A DNA stretch of 7,278 bases from an uncultured Holophagales bacterium (GTDB lineage Bacteria; Acidobacteriota; Thermoanaerobaculia; UBA5066): contig CALMDF010000535.1 of assembly GCA_937864895.1 (NCBI GenBank), positions 1 to 7,278 of the forward strand, given 5' to 3'. The notes below the pieces were generated by a model. The model saw nothing but the letters and a program-made list of their open reading frames with translations, was not told the origin of the DNA and searched no databases. Made by a program: the position numbers and the translations under genes. Below, in pieces: positions 6,294 to 7,278 of this stretch. Numbering within the stretch: the stretch's first letter is position 1; each line of letters starts with the position of its first letter.

Positions 6294-7145
6294 TCAGACG
6301 GGGGGCTCGACCCCCAGCGCGGCCCGGAAATGACCGAGGGTCGCCTCCGCAGCGGCCTCGAGGTGCGGCGTCGGCCCGGCGAACGGGTGGACGGCGCCGA
6401 AGGTGTGGCCGCCGCCGTCGATCGCGACGAGGCGCGCCCCCCGCTCCGAGGCGCGGGCGAGCGCCTCGGCCTCCGCGAAGGGGACGGTCTCGTCGGCGGT
6501 GCCGTGGAGGAGGAGCCAGGGGACGCGGAGGCGTCGCGCCGCCACGAGGAGGTGGAGGCGATCGAGGTTCCCGAGGACGTCCTCGAGGAACTCGACGCCC
6601 ATCGGGAGGACCTGTCCCGTCCGCGAGTTCAGGACCTCGAAGACGCCCGCCCGCCGCCACTCGACGAGCGTGGCCTCGTCGGTGATCCGGTCGAAGTGCG
6701 AGACGGAGGCCCAGGTGGAGAGCGCCTTCACCTCGGGGCGCTCCGCCGCTCCGAGGAGAGCGACGCCGCCGCCGCGGCTGTGGCCCGCGAGGCCGAGGCG
6801 CGACGGGTCGAGCGGGGCGCCGAGCTTTCCCGAGAGAACCGCGTCGAGGACCGTGTCGAGGTCGTCGCGCTCGATCGAGAGGGTGTTCCGCCGGAAGGCG
6901 TCGAGGTCCTCGATGTCGCCGTCCGCCTCGCGCACGCCGTTGCGCGAGAAGTTGAAGTGGACGGCCGCAAGGCCCGCTTCGGCGAGGCGCGTTCCGAGCC
7001 ACGGGTGGAAGCCCCAGTCCTTGAAGCCCTTGAACCCGTGGCAGACGACGACGGCGGGGTGCGGGCCGGGGGCGTCGGGGAGACGGAGGTCGCCGTGGAT
7101 CGGCTCGCCGAGACGGCTCTCGAGGGTGAAGCGGGCGTGGGTCAC
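6294..7145 (-). CDS. Alpha/beta-fold hydrolase, dienelactone-hydrolase/acyl-peptidase-like
   Basis: From GTG at 7145 the product is 283 residues. The order of motifs is that of a serine hydrolase: oxyanion region VVVCHGFKGFKDWGFHPWL (32-50), FNFSRNGV (64-71), nucleophile elbow GHSRGGG (121-127) with S123, acid D218 in LHGTADETVP (213-222), and base H247 in GGGHTFGA (244-251). The catalytic triad is complete. No signal peptide is visible, so it is probably cytoplasmic; the substrate, an ester or similar, is unknown. An ATG at 7196 would add 17 residues, but it overlaps the upstream gene's 3' end and its codons have poor third-position GC. The GTG lies 10 bases after the upstream stop (7156), fitting translational coupling. 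The ribosome binding site is weak for either start. It converges on the thioesterase gene; both could act on acyl compounds, but nothing ties them together. Confidence 0.88.
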   Translation of the reverse strand: MTHARFTLESRLGEPIHGDLRLPDAPGPHPAVVVCHGFKGFKDWGFHPWLGTRLAEAGLAAVHFNFSRNGVREADGDIEDLDAFRRNTLSIERDDLDTVLDAVLSGKLGAPLDPSRLGLAGHSRGGGVALLGAAERPEVKALSTWASVSHFDRITDEATLVEWRRAGVFEVLNSRTGQVLPMGVEFLEDVLGNLDRLHLLVAARRLRVPWLLLHGTADETVPFAEAEALARASERGARLVAIDGGGHTFGAVHPFAGPTPHLEAAAEATLGHFRAALGVEPPV

Positions 7146-7155
7146 GTCCCGATTC

Positions 7156-7278
7156 TCACGCGGCCGGGAGGAAGACGCGGAGGTCGATCCCGCCATCCGG
7201 CGCCGGGAGGGCGACGGCGCCGCGGACGCCCGGCGTGAGGATGTCGAACGCGACGGGAGGGCCGGCGTCGAAGGCGAC
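7156..7278 (-). CDS. 3' end of an unidentified gene (partial, 5' end off window)
   Basis: Reading the minus strand from the window edge gives 40 codons, then TGA at 7158-7156. Nearly every codon ends in G or C, which is much more gene-like than the alternative frame here. The peptide includes FDILTPGVRGAVALPAPDGG and ends in DLRVFLPAA. I do not recognise a family from this tail. The stop lies 10 bases before the GTG of the alpha/beta hydrolase gene, so the two probably form an operon. Confidence 0.6.
   Translation of the reverse strand, partial: VAFDAGPPVAFDILTPGVRGAVALPAPDGGIDLRVFLPAA

Noticed and set aside
6001..7002. A 333-codon minus-strand frame overlapping both the thioesterase and the hydrolase.
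   Set aside because: It is in a different frame from the hydrolase with its full catalytic triad, crosses the convergent intergenic gap, and is Arg/Pro/Gly-rich without motifs.

Overview
The window is very GC-rich with strong G/C preference at third codon positions. It carries a Pkn-type serine/threonine kinase fused to a long kinesin-light-chain-like TPR array, a DUF1028 protein and a Fe-S protein of the aldehyde ferredoxin oxidoreductase type. That mix suggests a high-GC environmental bacterium, with Acidobacteriota or a similar phylum as my best guess. This is inference from gene content only; there is no rRNA or other marker in the window. I see no tRNA, rRNA, CRISPR array, insertion sequence, integrase or phage gene.

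Layout from left to right. Positions 1-346 (minus) hold the N-terminal 115 residues of a polyferredoxin-like electron-transfer subunit that runs off the left edge. Positions 347-510 are non-coding and hold its likely promoter and a GC palindrome. Positions 511-3678 (minus) encode a 1055-residue membrane-anchored Ser/Thr kinase with at least ten exact 42-residue TPR units. A 139-bp divergent intergenic region (3679-3817) separates it from two plus-strand genes that look like one operon. The first is a secreted DUF1028 protein with a TPR-like tail (3818-4792). The second, 28 bp downstream, is an unrecognised single-pass membrane protein with a Pro/Ala linker and a helical C-terminal domain (4821-5579). 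After a 186-bp gap containing a strong hairpin comes a PaaI-like hotdog thioesterase (5766-6245, plus). It converges on an alpha/beta hydrolase (6294-7145, minus), and an inverted repeat lies between the two stops. The last 123 bases are the 3' end of an unidentified minus-strand gene that probably forms an operon with the hydrolase.

Functionally this looks like ordinary chromosomal sequence made of several short unrelated transcription units. The Fe-S subunit implies a tungsten or molybdenum aldehyde oxidoreductase just outside the left edge. The kinase with its probably extracytoplasmic TPR domain and the two divergent, probably envelope-located products form the only block where a shared role is plausible, and that link rests on gene order alone. 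I did not find convincing evidence of a new defence, mobile or RNA system.
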